A program made the position numbers and the translations under genes. DNA of 64,000 nucleotides from Podocnemis expansa. Lineage: Eukaryota > Chordata > Testudines > Podocnemididae. Positions within the stretch are counted from its first letter, which is position 1. The number at the start of each line of letters is the position of its first letter. Where the stretch lies: contig ML681991.1 in the NCBI GenBank assembly GCA_007922195.1, positions 44,533,423 through 44,597,422 of the forward strand, given 5' to 3'. The notes beneath the pieces are model-generated. The model was not told the DNA's origin, made no database searches, and saw only the letters and a program-made list of their open reading frames with translations. This document shows, in pieces, positions 34,985 to 45,034 of this stretch.

Positions 34985-36307
34985 CTATCGCTACCCTAGC
35001 CAATTAGTCCAGATTAAGCAAGCTTAGTCTGGACTAATTTAGCCCATGTCTACACTAGCCTTTGGCTAGTTTGAACTAAGAAATTTCCCAGGTCAAACTA
35101 GCCAAAGCTTAGTCTGAACCAATAAGTTCATCTGGTTAGTCTGGATTAAGTGCTTAGTTTGAGCTTTAGTTTGAACTAGGCGCGATGTAGACATGAACTA
35201 ATGGCTAGTTCAAACAAAAAGGGTCGAATTTAAAAATAGAGCTGGTTACACAGCACTTGGGTGATTCGACCTGAGGCTTCCCTTGGGTCACATCCAGGAG
35301 AGGTTCCTTCGAAGTTACAAAACCTCCTGTAACTTCAAAGGGATCATCAATTTGAACACTAAAGTTCGAATTGATGCTGTGTAGACATATGAATTCGAAC
35401 TAAAATTAGTTCGAATTCATATGTTTGACCTTCCTCCCAGGGTGCATAGTACCCTGGAAGGAAGACCAGTGTTAGCCCTATGCCAGGCTGTCAAAAGCAG
35501 CCCCGTGTGGGTCTGACAAACCCCGCTGTCAGCAGGGTGCAATGGCAGCCCCATGTGGGGCTGTCAAAAGCAGCCTGGTGTGGGGCTGCCCCTGCACTCC
35601 GCTGACAGCGGGGTTTGACAGCTCCACACGGGACTGCCAGTGCCAAGGCGCTGACAGCGCAGGGCTGTGGGAATCCTTTCTCCCCCGCCCCCACTGGGGT
35701 GTGTGTGAGGGGGCCCTGGCTCCAGGGGACAACGTCCCCTGCCAGGCTCCTGTCTTCTGAGCCACAGCTGGGGGAAAGTGTCCCCTGCCCAGCTCTGGCC
35801 ATGGGGCGCCTAGAGCTGTGCAGAGGATGCTTTTCCCTGTGCTGGGCTATGGGGGCTGGAGCCTGGCATGGGATTGGGTGGCAACATGGTCCTGCCAGAG
35901 GGACATGTTGCCACACATCCCATGATGCCCCTCTTCCAATTTGAACTAGCAAGTCCTGTCTATGGACATGCTAGTTCAAATTGGTTTTCCTAGTGTGGTC
36001 ATGTTAGTTCAAATTGACTCGGTTCGAACTAATCATAATTAGTTCAACTTGATTAGTTCGAATTGAGTCAGTTTGAACTAACAGCCTAAGTGTAGACATA
36101 CCCAAAAAGTTCGAACTAAGCCATTAAGTTTGAACTAGCAGTGCTTCCTACTTCAAACTAATACGTTAGTTCAAACCAGGACGTGTGACTAGTTTGATCT
36201 AAAAAGCCGTGGTTAGTCCAAATGAGCCTGAGGCTAGTTCAGACTAACCTCGGACCTTTTTAGTTCAGACTAGCAAGTGTGAACTAAAAAAGCAGATGCA
36301 GACATAG
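34985..36307. mobile_element. Palindrome-rich MITE A (AGTTCGAACT type), inserted in a CR1
   Basis: It starts CTATCGCTACCCTAGCC and ends GCAGACATAG (inverse CTATGTCTGC), so the ends are inverted copies after mutation. CCTAAAG and CCTAAAA flank it (34978-34984, 36308-36314), an approximate 7-bp TSD. The outer parts are made of repeated TAGTTYGAACTA and TAGTYYRGACTA words. Several inner TGTCTACAC or GTGTAGACAT boundaries occur (35045, 35182, 35372, 36090), suggesting nested or duplicated units. A GC-rich core occupies about 35431-35940. No transposase. The superfamily is unknown; hAT is possible. Confidence 0.75.
35498..35642. repeat. Inverted repeat in the GC-rich core of MITE A
   Basis: GCAGCCCCGTGTGGGTCTG followed by ACAAACCCCGCTGTCAGC on the left is mirrored on the right by GCTGACAGCGGGGTTTGACA and GCTCCACACGGGACTGCC. 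A further copy of the left word, GGCAGCCCCATGTGGGGCTG, lies between the arms at about 35545. Confidence 0.75.
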
Positions 36308-36629
36308 CCTAAAAGGTTGCTATGAGGAGGAAGGAGAAAATTTTTTCTCTTTAACTGTTGATGATAAGATGAGAGGCAATGGGCTTAAATTACAGCAAGA
36401 GAGGTTTAGGTTGGACATTAAAAAAAAAAATCCAAGCTGTCAAGGTGATTAACCACTGGAATAAGTTGCCTAGGGAGGTTGCAGAATCTCCACCACTGGA
36501 AATTTTTAAAAGCAGGTTAGATAAACAGCTGTCAGGGATGGTTTAAGTGGGTACTTGGTCCTGCCATGGGTGCCACAGACTGGACTTGATGACCTCTAAT
36601 GGTCCCTTCCAGTTTCTGTGATTCTATGA

Positions 36630-36976
36630 AAAATCTTTTCCTCCCTTCAAAGCAGAGATCTTGAGTTGAAACCTAGATCCAAATACCCTAGAAAGCTGGA
36701 GATGCTCAGTTTGCCTCAGAACTCTACAGCTGGCAGCTTTTCTCAGGACAAATTCATCAGGACAAATCACATAACACTGGACAGAAAAACTCCTGAACCC
36801 AGTGACATTTGTGCCGGGACCTAAATGTACAGCTCAGGACTCTCTGATTTGAGATGCTTGAGATCTCAGACTGAAAGGTAGGTATGTCAGCAGAATGGCA
36901 CTGGCTTAATTTAAGTTTCAGATTTTGCTCTTGGCACAGAGCCAGACCTTCTGGCTCTTTCGTGGAGCGTTTTTGG
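36630..36976. other. No gene or recognised repeat
   Basis: A spacer between the split CR1 and MITE B. Nothing seen. Confidence 0.4.
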
Positions 36977-37409
36977 CTCTGTCTACACTACAGGGCTGAG
37001 GTAAGTCGATTTAATGTTTACTTAAAAGTTGACTTTATTAAGGCAATTTAGTGAAGCTCCATTTGTTTAAGTCGACTTTATAAAGTCAACTTAAACCAAG
37101 GGACCCATTTAAAGTCGACTTATTAAAAGGGACCCATTTAAAGTCGACTTATTAAAGGGGTCTCCTGGCTTAAGTCGACTTTATGAAGTCAACTTAAAAG
37201 GCTCTACTGCACTAAGTCGACTTTATTAAGTTGACTTTAATTGGCATATTTTGCGTTAAATTGACAATAAAGTTGACTTAACCCTTAAAGTTGACCTTAA
37301 GGGCATGACTTGTTAAGTCAACTTAAACAAGTGCTTAAGTCAACTTAACGGATTCCAAATGTGGCTAGGGAGTTTCTTAAGTCGACTTACGCCTCTAGTA
37401 TAGACATAG
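36977..37409. mobile_element. Palindrome-rich MITE B (AAGTCGACTT type)
   Basis: Starts CTCTGTCTACACTACAGGG and ends CTAGTATAGACATAG, an inverted pair. The flanks TTTTTGG and CCTTTGA match at 4 of 7 positions, a weak TSD. The interior is at least a dozen copies of AAGTYRACTT, many joined as adjacent palindromes. A 29-bp unit (37100-37128) is repeated in tandem at 37129-37157. No open frame of note. Confidence 0.78.
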
Positions 37410-37721
37410 CCTTTGAGATTTCCCTGTAGTTTCCCTGAAAGATTTCCTTTGTCTCTTAAGTTTGAATTTTAGTATGCTATATTTAAATGTTTTCTACTAT
37501 CTCAAGACTTCATAGCAAGCAGGAGTAAGAATGTGGACAAACCTCAGTAGGAACTAAAAGAGGCTATAATGCTACTTTTGGGCTTATGGTTAATGTGGCT
37601 GCCTGGGACAGTTAGAGGCCTTGTGAAACTATCAGCAACTCACGTCAACCCCAGTTCAGCAATCCATCCCTGGTCAGCAAAGAACTGTTGTAACTCTAGC
37701 CCTGTGAGGAAGCCCCATTGA
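37410..37721. other. No gene recognised
   Basis: A spacer of about 310 bp between MITE B and MITE C. Nothing seen. Confidence 0.4.
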
Positions 37722-38468
37722 GTATGTCCACACAGGGCTTTTATTTTGAAACAACACTGGTTGTTTCGAAATAAAAGTCCCAATGTCCACATGACATTTT
37801 CTTGTTTTGAAAGGAGGGAGCTCCTCATTTCGAAACAAGACCCCTCCTTTCAAAACTGCTTAAACCACTCTGCTTTCAAAAGGAGGGTTATTTTGAAACC
37901 AGTTGTTTCGAAATAACGTTGTTTGGACATGTTATTTCGAAACAAGGATTGTTTTGAAATAACAAGGACTTTCCTCCCAGGGTGCATAGCACCCTGTGGG
38001 GGAAGGTCCCCCCCCCGCAGCACCCTGGCCAGGGATCAGCACCCTGGCCAGGGTGCTGAGTGGAGTGCAGGGGGTTGGATGGTGCCCCAGCCAGCTTCCC
38101 CCTGCTTCCCCTTGCTGGGATCAGGGGGGATGGGTGCCTCAGCCCCCTCTGCCCCCTCTACCCCTGGCAAAGGGAAGCGGGGAAAAGCTGGCTGGGGCAC
38201 CCCCAGGACTCTGCCCCCCCGCCAGCAGAAGTGGCGGGGGGGGCAGGGGAATCCAGGGGGTGGGGTGTCCCTGGCCCTGCACAAGCCTCCCTGCCCCTCC
38301 CTTCCCCGTCTCAAAATAGCATGCCCACGGTGTGGACATGTTCTTTCGATTCCTGCTTTTTTTCTTCTTTTGAAATAGCTTTTTTGTTATTTCGAAATAA
38401 GGCGTTTTGAAATAAGACATTATTTTGAAACGGCTTGTTTCGAAACAAGGGCTTGTGTGTGGACATAG
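37722..38468. mobile_element. Palindrome-rich MITE C (TTTCGAAA type) with GC-rich core
   Basis: Starts GTATGTCCACACAGGGCTTT and ends CTTGTGTGTGGACATAG, an inverted pair. CCATTGA flanks both ends (37715-37721, 38469-38475), a perfect 7-bp duplication, or 8 bp with one mismatch. The outer arms are made of TTTCGAAA/TTTTGAAA palindromes, such as an 18-bp stem at 37738-37777. The core 37971 to about 38330 opens with TTCCTCCCAGGGTGCATAG, which is also in MITE A. Frames of 92-151 codons in the GC-rich core are compositional, not genes. Confidence 0.83.
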
Positions 38469-38567
38469 CCATTGACTTCAGCGAGTTCAAGCTTTCAGGG
38501 ATTTAATAAATATGGATGGCCATAAGCAGATACGTAAAAGCTTTGCCGAACTGGGGCTTCATTTATA

Positions 38568-39092
38568 GACTTATTGAAAAAGAGAGTTGGAAAGGACCTC
38601 ATGAAGTCATCTAGTCAAACCCCTATTCAAAGCAGGACCAACTCCAACTAACTCATCCCAGCCAGCTTTTTGTCAAGATGGGCCTTAAAAACCTCTAAGG
38701 ATGGAGATTCCATCCCTAGGTAACCCATTCCAGTGCTTCGCCACCCTCTTAAAGAAAAAGTTATTCCCAATATCCAACCTAAGCCACCCCCACTGCAACT
38801 TGAGACCAGTTCTCCTTGTTCTATCATCTGCCACCACTGGGAACAGCCTCACTTCATCCTCCCTGTGGCCCTTTTTCAGGTAGTAGAAGGCTGTTATCAA
38901 ATCCCTCCACTCATTCTTCTCTTCTGAAGACTAAACAAGCCTGGCTCCCTCAGTCTCTCCTCATAAGTTATGTGCTCCTGCCCCCTAATCATTTTTGTCA
39001 CCCTTTCTGGGTTCTTCCCAGTTTTTCCACATTCTTTCTGTAGTAGGGGGCCCCAAAATAGACACAGTACTCCAAATGTGGCCTCTGTTCTC
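38568..39092 (-). mobile_element. CR1 LINE 3' fragment
   Basis: It begins near AGAGTTGGAAAGGACCTCAT, an inverted CR1 3' terminus. Reverse frame 38685-38900 reads a CR1 ORF2 C-terminal stretch with RTRRTGLKLQWG and LDIGNNFFFKRV. Homology fades after CCAAATGTGGCCTC at 39092. Confidence 0.82.
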
Positions 39093-39359
39093 TACACATC
39101 ACTTTGCCTACCCTGATGAAATGTGTATAGTAATCCTTTTCTATCTCACAAGGGAATGGTGGGTAGAAGCACATGAATAATTAGGGCTCATGCACTGCTC
39201 TGGCAGAGACCACAAGAATATATAGGATCTTGGATATGTTCAGAAACCAATGATCTCGAGGTACTTGACAGAGGTTCATGAATTCAGCTCACAGCTGTTT
39301 TTTCTCTCCTGCTGATATTTTTCAGCTTTCAAGAATTTGTCCCATCCCACATTGGATCA

Positions 39360-39720
39360 AAAGGTAAAGTTGCAAATTTTTAGAAATAAAATGAATCCAG
39401 TTTTCCTTGTTTCAACTGAAATATTTCCTGGCAAGCATTTCTAAATGTTTCTGCAGATTTCAATGATTATTTATTTTAAATCTAAATATCTTAAATTTTG
39501 AAATGCAAAGTCATTCTGAATCAGACAGCTGTTTTTTGTTTTCAAAATGCCAAACCAGGACTTTTTAATAATTTCCAGTCCCTCCTTGCCTGCAAATTTT
39601 GGAGTTGAGAAATTCACTGAAACTTACCCTTTCCTATAAGAAGTTTCAGTTTTTATGGACTGGGATTTTTTGATTAAAAATTTTTTTTCTCAAAAATGTC
39701 CTGACCAGCTGTACACATAA
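39360..39720. repeat. AT-rich interspersed-repeat-like patch
   Basis: Words such as TTTCAACTGAAATATTTCC and AAAAATTTTTTTTCTCAAAA, ending TCCTGACCAGCTGTAC. The end resembles the beginning of the 10795-11285 patch in inverse orientation. Weak family evidence. Confidence 0.3.
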
Positions 39721-39850
39721 CACCCTGTTTCAGAGAGAGGAAATCCAAGGTACAGAGATTAAAGTGTTTTATCTAAAATCACACAGTGAAACAGCAAGCA
39801 GAATTTGAAATATGATCTAAGAGTTCTGATGCACAGTTTAGACAAATTTG
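39721..39850 (-). mobile_element. MIR-like SINE fragment
   Basis: Forward-strand reading gives AGAGAGAGGAAATCCAAGGT ACAGAG, then TAAAATCACACAGTGAAACAG, the inverse of the MIR core order (lower-case equivalents 'ggaaactgaggcacagag' and 'aggtcacacagcaag'). Confidence 0.6.
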
Positions 39851-41823
39851 CTTGTCAAAGGATGGCACAAAAGCAATTTTTTAAGGTTCCTGCAAGGCTT
39901 GCTACCAACAGCACTTCAGGTAGAACTATTTTTAAAGACACTAGATAGAGAATTGTCAGCCCTGCCCTCAGTGATCCAGACACATGGCCACACAGACCCA
40001 GAAATGACAGGCCTCCCACCTGGTCATGGAGGGAGCACTGAGGTAGAAAACACACAGATGTCACCAAGAGGAGGAACATGGCACATCTCACGAGTCACAG
40101 CCCAGAATGTTACAAATCTCAGAGATAAATGAGGAAGTTGGTCCTGGGAGAGCCAAGAAGGTCACTTTCACTTATAAGGCCCAAGAAAGGAGACCAAGAG
40201 CATCAAATAGGGATTGATCAACTCCAAGACAGGGCAGCCCAGGGCAAACAGGAATGATTTACTTCATCTCTTGGTGCCATGCCTGACTTTTTCTACAGGT
40301 TGCTGGTAAAGGTGGAGGAATGACAAGGGGTTCAGATTCAGGGATGGCAAATACAAGACAAGGTACCAAGACCCTTGGAGCAAGAACTCACATTGCACCT
40401 TCTGACCCTTCCAACCTTTGCCTTGCTTGTACCAGGGCAGATCAACTGACTCCAGGAGCTTGAAGACCTTTTCCTGCTGCTTGCAGCAGTGAGCCCTGTG
40501 GTGCCAGCACAGTGCTGGGGAGCTAGCTGGATTCTCATCTGGCTCACATGCTGGTAGTGCCATTGTTAACTATGGCCCCAGCCCAGCAAAGCTCTTGCCA
40601 TGGTGTCTGCAATGGGAAAGTGGACAAGAGTGAATGCATCACGGATGGTTGGGTGTGGTGTAGCAGGTTCTCCTTTTCTAGCTTCCATTGCTGATCAGTT
40701 ATCTTGGCTGTACTGCGTTCGGCTGCCCAGATTATGTTTAGTCCCATGCCATTTGAGGTACACAGAGAGTCCAATAAGCTAAACTCAGATAAGCAGAACT
40801 TTCTGGCGCGACCCAGGCTCTGCACCCTTCTCCCCAGGCTCTCGTGCAGAGTGACACCTCCCAGCGCTTTGTCTCTGGTTCTGAACTCCATGGTCCTCAC
40901 CCTGATGTGGGGGTCCTGCACCACTGTTGCTTGAGGGAAGGGAACCCAGGCCTGCTCTCTACTTGGGGCTCCAGGACAGTCACCCTGTGGCAAGAAGCTA
41001 AACTTTGCTCCCTCTGAGGCCGCACCACCTCCATGGACTTCTTTCTAACTTGGCCCTTCCCACAGCACCCCCCACCCCCGGCTGACTGTGCACCTGCTTC
41101 TCTCCAGGCCTCTCATCCGCTCTTGAGCACCAGAGAGGGACTGCAGAGTTTTTTACCCTTCTATAACCTGCATCTCACCAGGGCTTCCCTCAGTAGGCTT
41201 CCCACCCAGCTCCTCCCTCAGTAGGGCTTCATTGTCAACCTCCCCAGTGCAAGCAGGGTACTAACTCTAACTGCACTTTGTCTTCAGTTCAGTCCTGCAT
41301 TCCCTGTGTGCTAGGAAGGGAATCTGTATGCTGACTGAAGCCTTGTGTTCGCTCCATCACTGTGACCCCTTCTCCAAAGTGAATTTGTCACCCAGGCCAG
41401 TGTCTCTTTGGGATAAGGACTTGGAACTCTGCTGACAAAAATGCTATGTAGGAGCTCAAGTAAGGCAATTCATTCTCTAGTCCTTCCCAGTGAAATGTGA
41501 TGGTGATGGTGATGTTCACACCTCTCTAGAGAGGACATGAGTGGGGTGGAATTGCTATCTTATCATGTCTCCTTTTTGAGACTGTTAGCATGTATTCCAG
41601 ACCTCTCTAGAAGTTCCTCTTTTCGCTTTGTGAAGTCCATTCTTCCCATCTCACTGCACCAGAGATTAGCTAGAAGTCATCATTGCCCACCTCAGCCCTT
41701 TGCCTTTGATAGGAAATTCAGAGTTAGCACATCCCAGAAGTGTACTTTACTGGCCATGAGTAACCTCTTCCTTTAACAGGGTCACACTAGTTATAAATAA
41801 AATACTAGTTTAATTCTTAACCC
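39851..41823. other. No gene recognised
   Basis: A 149-codon reverse frame (40544-40993) and its opposite-strand shadows have no domain. A GTGATG trinucleotide-type repeat lies at about 41498-41514. Confidence 0.4.
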
Positions 41824-42082
41824 CAGGGGTTGAAGTAGGCTAGAACGCACCAGAACGGCATCTCGACGCCCACTATTTTTAGGGGTTCAGCATTCTGGGG
41901 CCCCTAAAAATAGAAAATGGAGCTGGAATGCTGTGTTCCAGGGCCCACCATGTAAAAGTAGCAGGCCCCAGAACACAGAATTCTGTTTCACTTTTCTAAT
42001 TTTAGGCGTCCCCGATGCTGAGTCTCTAAAAATAGCAGGCCCTGGAATGCCATTCCTATGCGTTCTGGGAGGCAAGGAGCTG

Positions 42083-42194
42083 CCCCAGCCTGGGCTGAGG
42101 CTCCGGCCTGAGGTTGCTCTGACCGAGCATGCTCAGAGCCTCTGAGCATGCTTAGTCACAGCAGCCTCAGGCCGGAGCCTCAGCCTGGGCCAGG
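42083..42194. repeat. Large inverted repeat within the hAT-type element
   Basis: GGCTGAGGCTCCGGCCTGAG at 42093-42112 is mirrored by CTCAGGCCGGAGCCTCAGCC at 42165-42184. The inner arms GAGCATGCTCAGAG and CTCTGAGCATGCT continue the match to a very short loop near 42138-42140. It would form a hairpin of more than 45 bp with a few mismatches. Confidence 0.85.
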
Positions 42195-42439
42195 GCTGTT
42201 CCACAGTGCAGTATTCTCCCCAGGACTTGAACTTGGGGGGGGGGGGATGGAGGGAGAGGTTTGGGGGGTGTATGGGGTGCTCACTAATTTGGTATAACAC
42301 TGTTACTAGCTGACAACTGGGGGGGGTATTGGTGCAGAAAGGGTGCAGGGGAGGGGGTCAGTCAGGGGCAGTGGGGGAAGACTGCATGGCACGCGGGGGT
42401 TGGGGAAGGATTATGGGACCAGTGATGAGACAGGGTCCA

Positions 42440-42575
42440 GAGGCAGTAGCTGGGGTGGGCGGTAGATATGTGGGGGGCAGTAGCTGAGGTGGGGAGCATG
42501 TGTGAGGGCAGTAGCTGGGGTGGGGGTAGGCATGTGGAGGTCAGTAGCTGGGGTGCATGGGGGGGCCATACCAGC
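42440..42575. repeat. G-rich minisatellite, GCAGTAGCTGGGGTGG units
   Basis: Four diverged units of about 35-40 bp contain GGCAGTAGCTGRGGTGGG. The same word occurs at 31789-31805 in copy 2 of the hAT-type family, so the minisatellite probably belongs to the element. Confidence 0.7.
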
Positions 42576-42665
42576 ATGAGGGGGGCCCGCACCAACATGA
42601 GGGGTCCTGCCAATTTAAGAGGGTTCTGGGGCCTGCCAAATTATACTTTAGCCCCTGCTTAACTC

Positions 42666-43069
42666 TGTCACCAGGTTCCATAAAGGGAAAACTCCTGGGC
42701 TTAATACGGACATGGAAAGACTGGGGAAAGAGCTCCACATGCAAACATGTCTACTGTACTGACAGACAGGATGAAATTAAATGAAATGGAAACAGAGAGG
42801 GAAAATACAATGAGTAACCTAAGAGTGTTAGAAAAATATAATGAAAACCCCCTGGTTGCTCACAACCATATCTCGATACACTTTTTAATCCAACTCACTT
42901 CTGTGTATCTGTATGCTTATATGCCCATCATTATAGCATCTGGCACCAGGCAAATATTAATGGATTTCCTTCCAGTTCAGAAAGGTATTAATGCATATGC
43001 CTGATGTTTTTAGCACATGAGCTAAATTACCTTGCTGACTCACAGCCTTTATGTGCCCAGAACCCTTTG
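42666..43069. other. No gene or recognised repeat
   Basis: A short AT-rich interval with frames under 90 codons. Nothing supported. Confidence 0.4.
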
Positions 43070-43190
43070 AATAAGGGAAGTATTGCCATAACAATTATAC
43101 AGATGGGGAAACTGAAGCACAGCTCATGGGGGAGAGTTTGTGGCAGAACAGGGAACTAAGTCAGTTCTTCTGAGTCCCTGTTCAGTTCAG
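43070..43190 (-). mobile_element. MIR-like SINE fragment
   Basis: ATACAGATGGGGAAACTGAA GCACAGC, then GTTTGTGGCAGAACAGGGAA follow the inverse MIR order. Only the 3' part of the SINE is present. Confidence 0.6.
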
Positions 43191-43434
43191 GAAACACAAG
43201 GTCAGGATTTCTCAATCAATATAGCCTTGATCTGGATGCTCAAAACCACAGAGCTGGAATGGGGTCATCCCAGAGAACCAAGGGCAATTAATGAATAGAC
43301 AATTGGATGCGAGTTTGCAAGAAGACCTGGCAGCAAAAAAACATGAATGGGATTTAGCAAGCTTCATGATCAAGGCCATGACATCATGTAGAGGTGATAA
43401 CTTCTCTCCATTCAGTTCCAGAGAAACCACAGTA

Positions 43435-43752
43435 GTGATTGAATATTGGAATCTGGGCCTATCTGTCTAGCTGACAAAGGTAGAACAAGAACAAATGGCT
43501 GAAAATTGAAGCAAGATAAATTCCAATTGGAAATAAAGTGTACATTTTTCACAGTGAGGGTATTTAACCATTGGAACCACTACCAAAGTTGTGATTGAAT
43601 CTGTATTACTAGCAATTTTTAAACCAGGATTGAATTTTTTTTCCTAACAGATCTGCTCTAGGACTTGTTTGGGGGGGAAGTTCTCTGACCTCTGTTGGAG
43701 ATGATCACAGTGGTCCCTTTTGGTCTCGGAATCTAGGGATCTAGACACCTTC
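43435..43752 (+). mobile_element. Old CR1-type LINE 3' end
   Basis: CAGTGAGGGTATTTAACCAT TGGAACC, GATCTGCTCTAGGACTTG and AGATGATCACAGTGGTCCCT TTTGGTCTCGGAATCTAGG give the order of an old CR1 3' end, like 29440-29682. No frame is retained. Confidence 0.65.
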
Positions 43753-44138
43753 ACTTTGATAAAAATATAAGATATTAACAAACTATAGAGATAGATATGT
43801 TAAAAGAATAAGATACATAAGTCTTAGTAAAATGAATACTATGTTGGCACATCATAGTTGTTGGAGTTGTGTTGAAATGGCAGGTGGGAGTCAGTTTGCT
43901 TCACTGCACCTTCTTGTGTGAGTGTAAACCAATGAGAGATCCTCAGATTTATCTCCACATCAAGCAGACATGTCTGCATGTTCTCTCCCCTGCTTTCTGC
44001 ACTCACGCCTCCCTTTTGGCTTTTTCTGTTCTGCTGTTCTTGGTGGCTTTAACCAGCAGTTCTGCCACCATCCTGCTCTGTTGACTGCAGCAGCTTTCCC
44101 ATGCACTTAGGTTCACCAGGTCAGATTTTAGGTGAGCT
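43753..44138. other. No gene recognised
   Basis: Nothing seen apart from a 71-codon frame without motifs. Confidence 0.4.
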
Positions 44139-44300
44139 TTCATAGAATCATAAAATCATAGAAACTGGAAGGGACCATGAGAGGTCATTGAGTCCAGTTC
44201 CCGACACTCATGGCAGGACCAAATACCCTCTTAAACTATCGCTGGCAGGTGCTTGTCTAACCTGCTCTTAAAAACTTCCAGTGATAAGAGATTCCATCAC
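44139..44300 (-). mobile_element. CR1 LINE 3' fragment
   Basis: Starts TTTCATAGAATCATAAAATCATAG-like (inverted tail), then AACTGGAAGGGACCATGAGA and CAGGACCAAATACCCTC. Short, 5'-truncated; the rest to 44605 is unassigned. Confidence 0.75.
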
Positions 44301-44605
44301 ATTGAGAGCTATTTTTTCATTGGCCTCTGAGCATACGTGCTTCCATTGTCAACTGTCCATAAAATATGGTTTTGGGGAGTCATGTATCATCCATACATAT
44401 AAGATGCCTAGTCCTGTGAAGTGGTTAAGGACTCATGCAACACCAGTCCAGGTCTTCAGTGTTTGGTATTCTCTGCAACCACTTGATTTTACAGCTGAGA
44501 TGCAGACAACACATGGTAAAGAGCTCTAATTGCTCCAGGTGCTGCTATAGAGCATTCATGTTTTCACAGCTATGGAAAGAGAGCTGAACACAATAGGCTT
44601 TAACC

Positions 44606-44789
44606 CAGGGGTCTCAAACTCAAATCACCACAAGGGCCTCATGAGGGTACATTAGCCCACAGGCCACACCACTGAAACCTTTCCATACAACAATATTGCA
44701 AATATCGGTAACAATAGTGTCATTGTGGGCCACAGGAAATAGCTTTAGAGGCCTCATGTGGCCCGCGGACCATGTGTTTGAGACCCCTG
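44606..44789 (+). mobile_element. ~190-bp hAT-type MITE, copy 2 of 5
   Basis: CAGGGGTCTCAAACTCAAAT to TGTGTTTGAGACCCCTG. CTTTAACC (44598-44605) and CTCTAACC (44790-44797) flank it, a 7-of-8 TSD. The interior matches 17431-17618 throughout. Confidence 0.88.
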
Positions 44790-45034
44790 CTCTAACCTCA
44801 GTGGCAAGTCAAATGCCTCTGATGTTCCACAGGTGGCGACAAAGTCGACCTTTGGCAGAACTGGCTTTAGACATGTGCTATGTGATTTCATCATTGATCA
44901 GAGCATTTATAAAGTGTTGTCAGTACAGCAACATTTTTATACCTCATTAAGGAACGTGTCATCCAGTGCAATTTCTGGGGCAGAATAAATTTTTCCTGGA
45001 GCAGGCTGATAAAGCCTGGCATGTTTACAAGTAC

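Larger units (their letters stand above)
34773..36629 (+). mobile_element. CR1 LINE 3' end, split by a 1.3-kb MITE
   Basis: The first part (34773-34984) reads CR1 ORF2 C-terminal sequence, including GGAAAAGAGGAGGCTGAGAG. The second (36308-36629) continues with AGGTTGCTATGAGGAGGAAG and ends GGTCCCTTCCAGTTTCTGTG ATTCTATG, a CR1 tail. Joining coordinates 34984 and 36308 keeps the CR1 order, so the element between is a later insertion. The 5' end is truncated. Confidence 0.85.
41824..42657. mobile_element. hAT-type element, CAGGGGTTAAAGTA family copy 3
   Basis: Left end CAGGGGTTGAAGTAGGC, right end ATTATACTTTAGCCCCTG. CTTAACCC (41816-41823) and CTTAACTC (42658-42665) flank it, a 7-of-8 TSD. The left half carries family hairpin modules (CTATTTTTAGG facing CCTAAAAATAG), the middle a long inverted repeat at 42083-42194, and the right half G-rich minisatellite. 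At 834 bp it is the longest of the three copies. No transposase. Confidence 0.84.

Noticed and set aside
35491..35952. 153-codon reverse frame
   Set aside because: It lies wholly in the GC-rich core of MITE A and has no domain.
37923..38420. Long overlapping frames (92-151 codons) in the core of MITE C
   Set aside because: GC-rich element core; proline/glycine-rich translations on both strands are composition artefacts.
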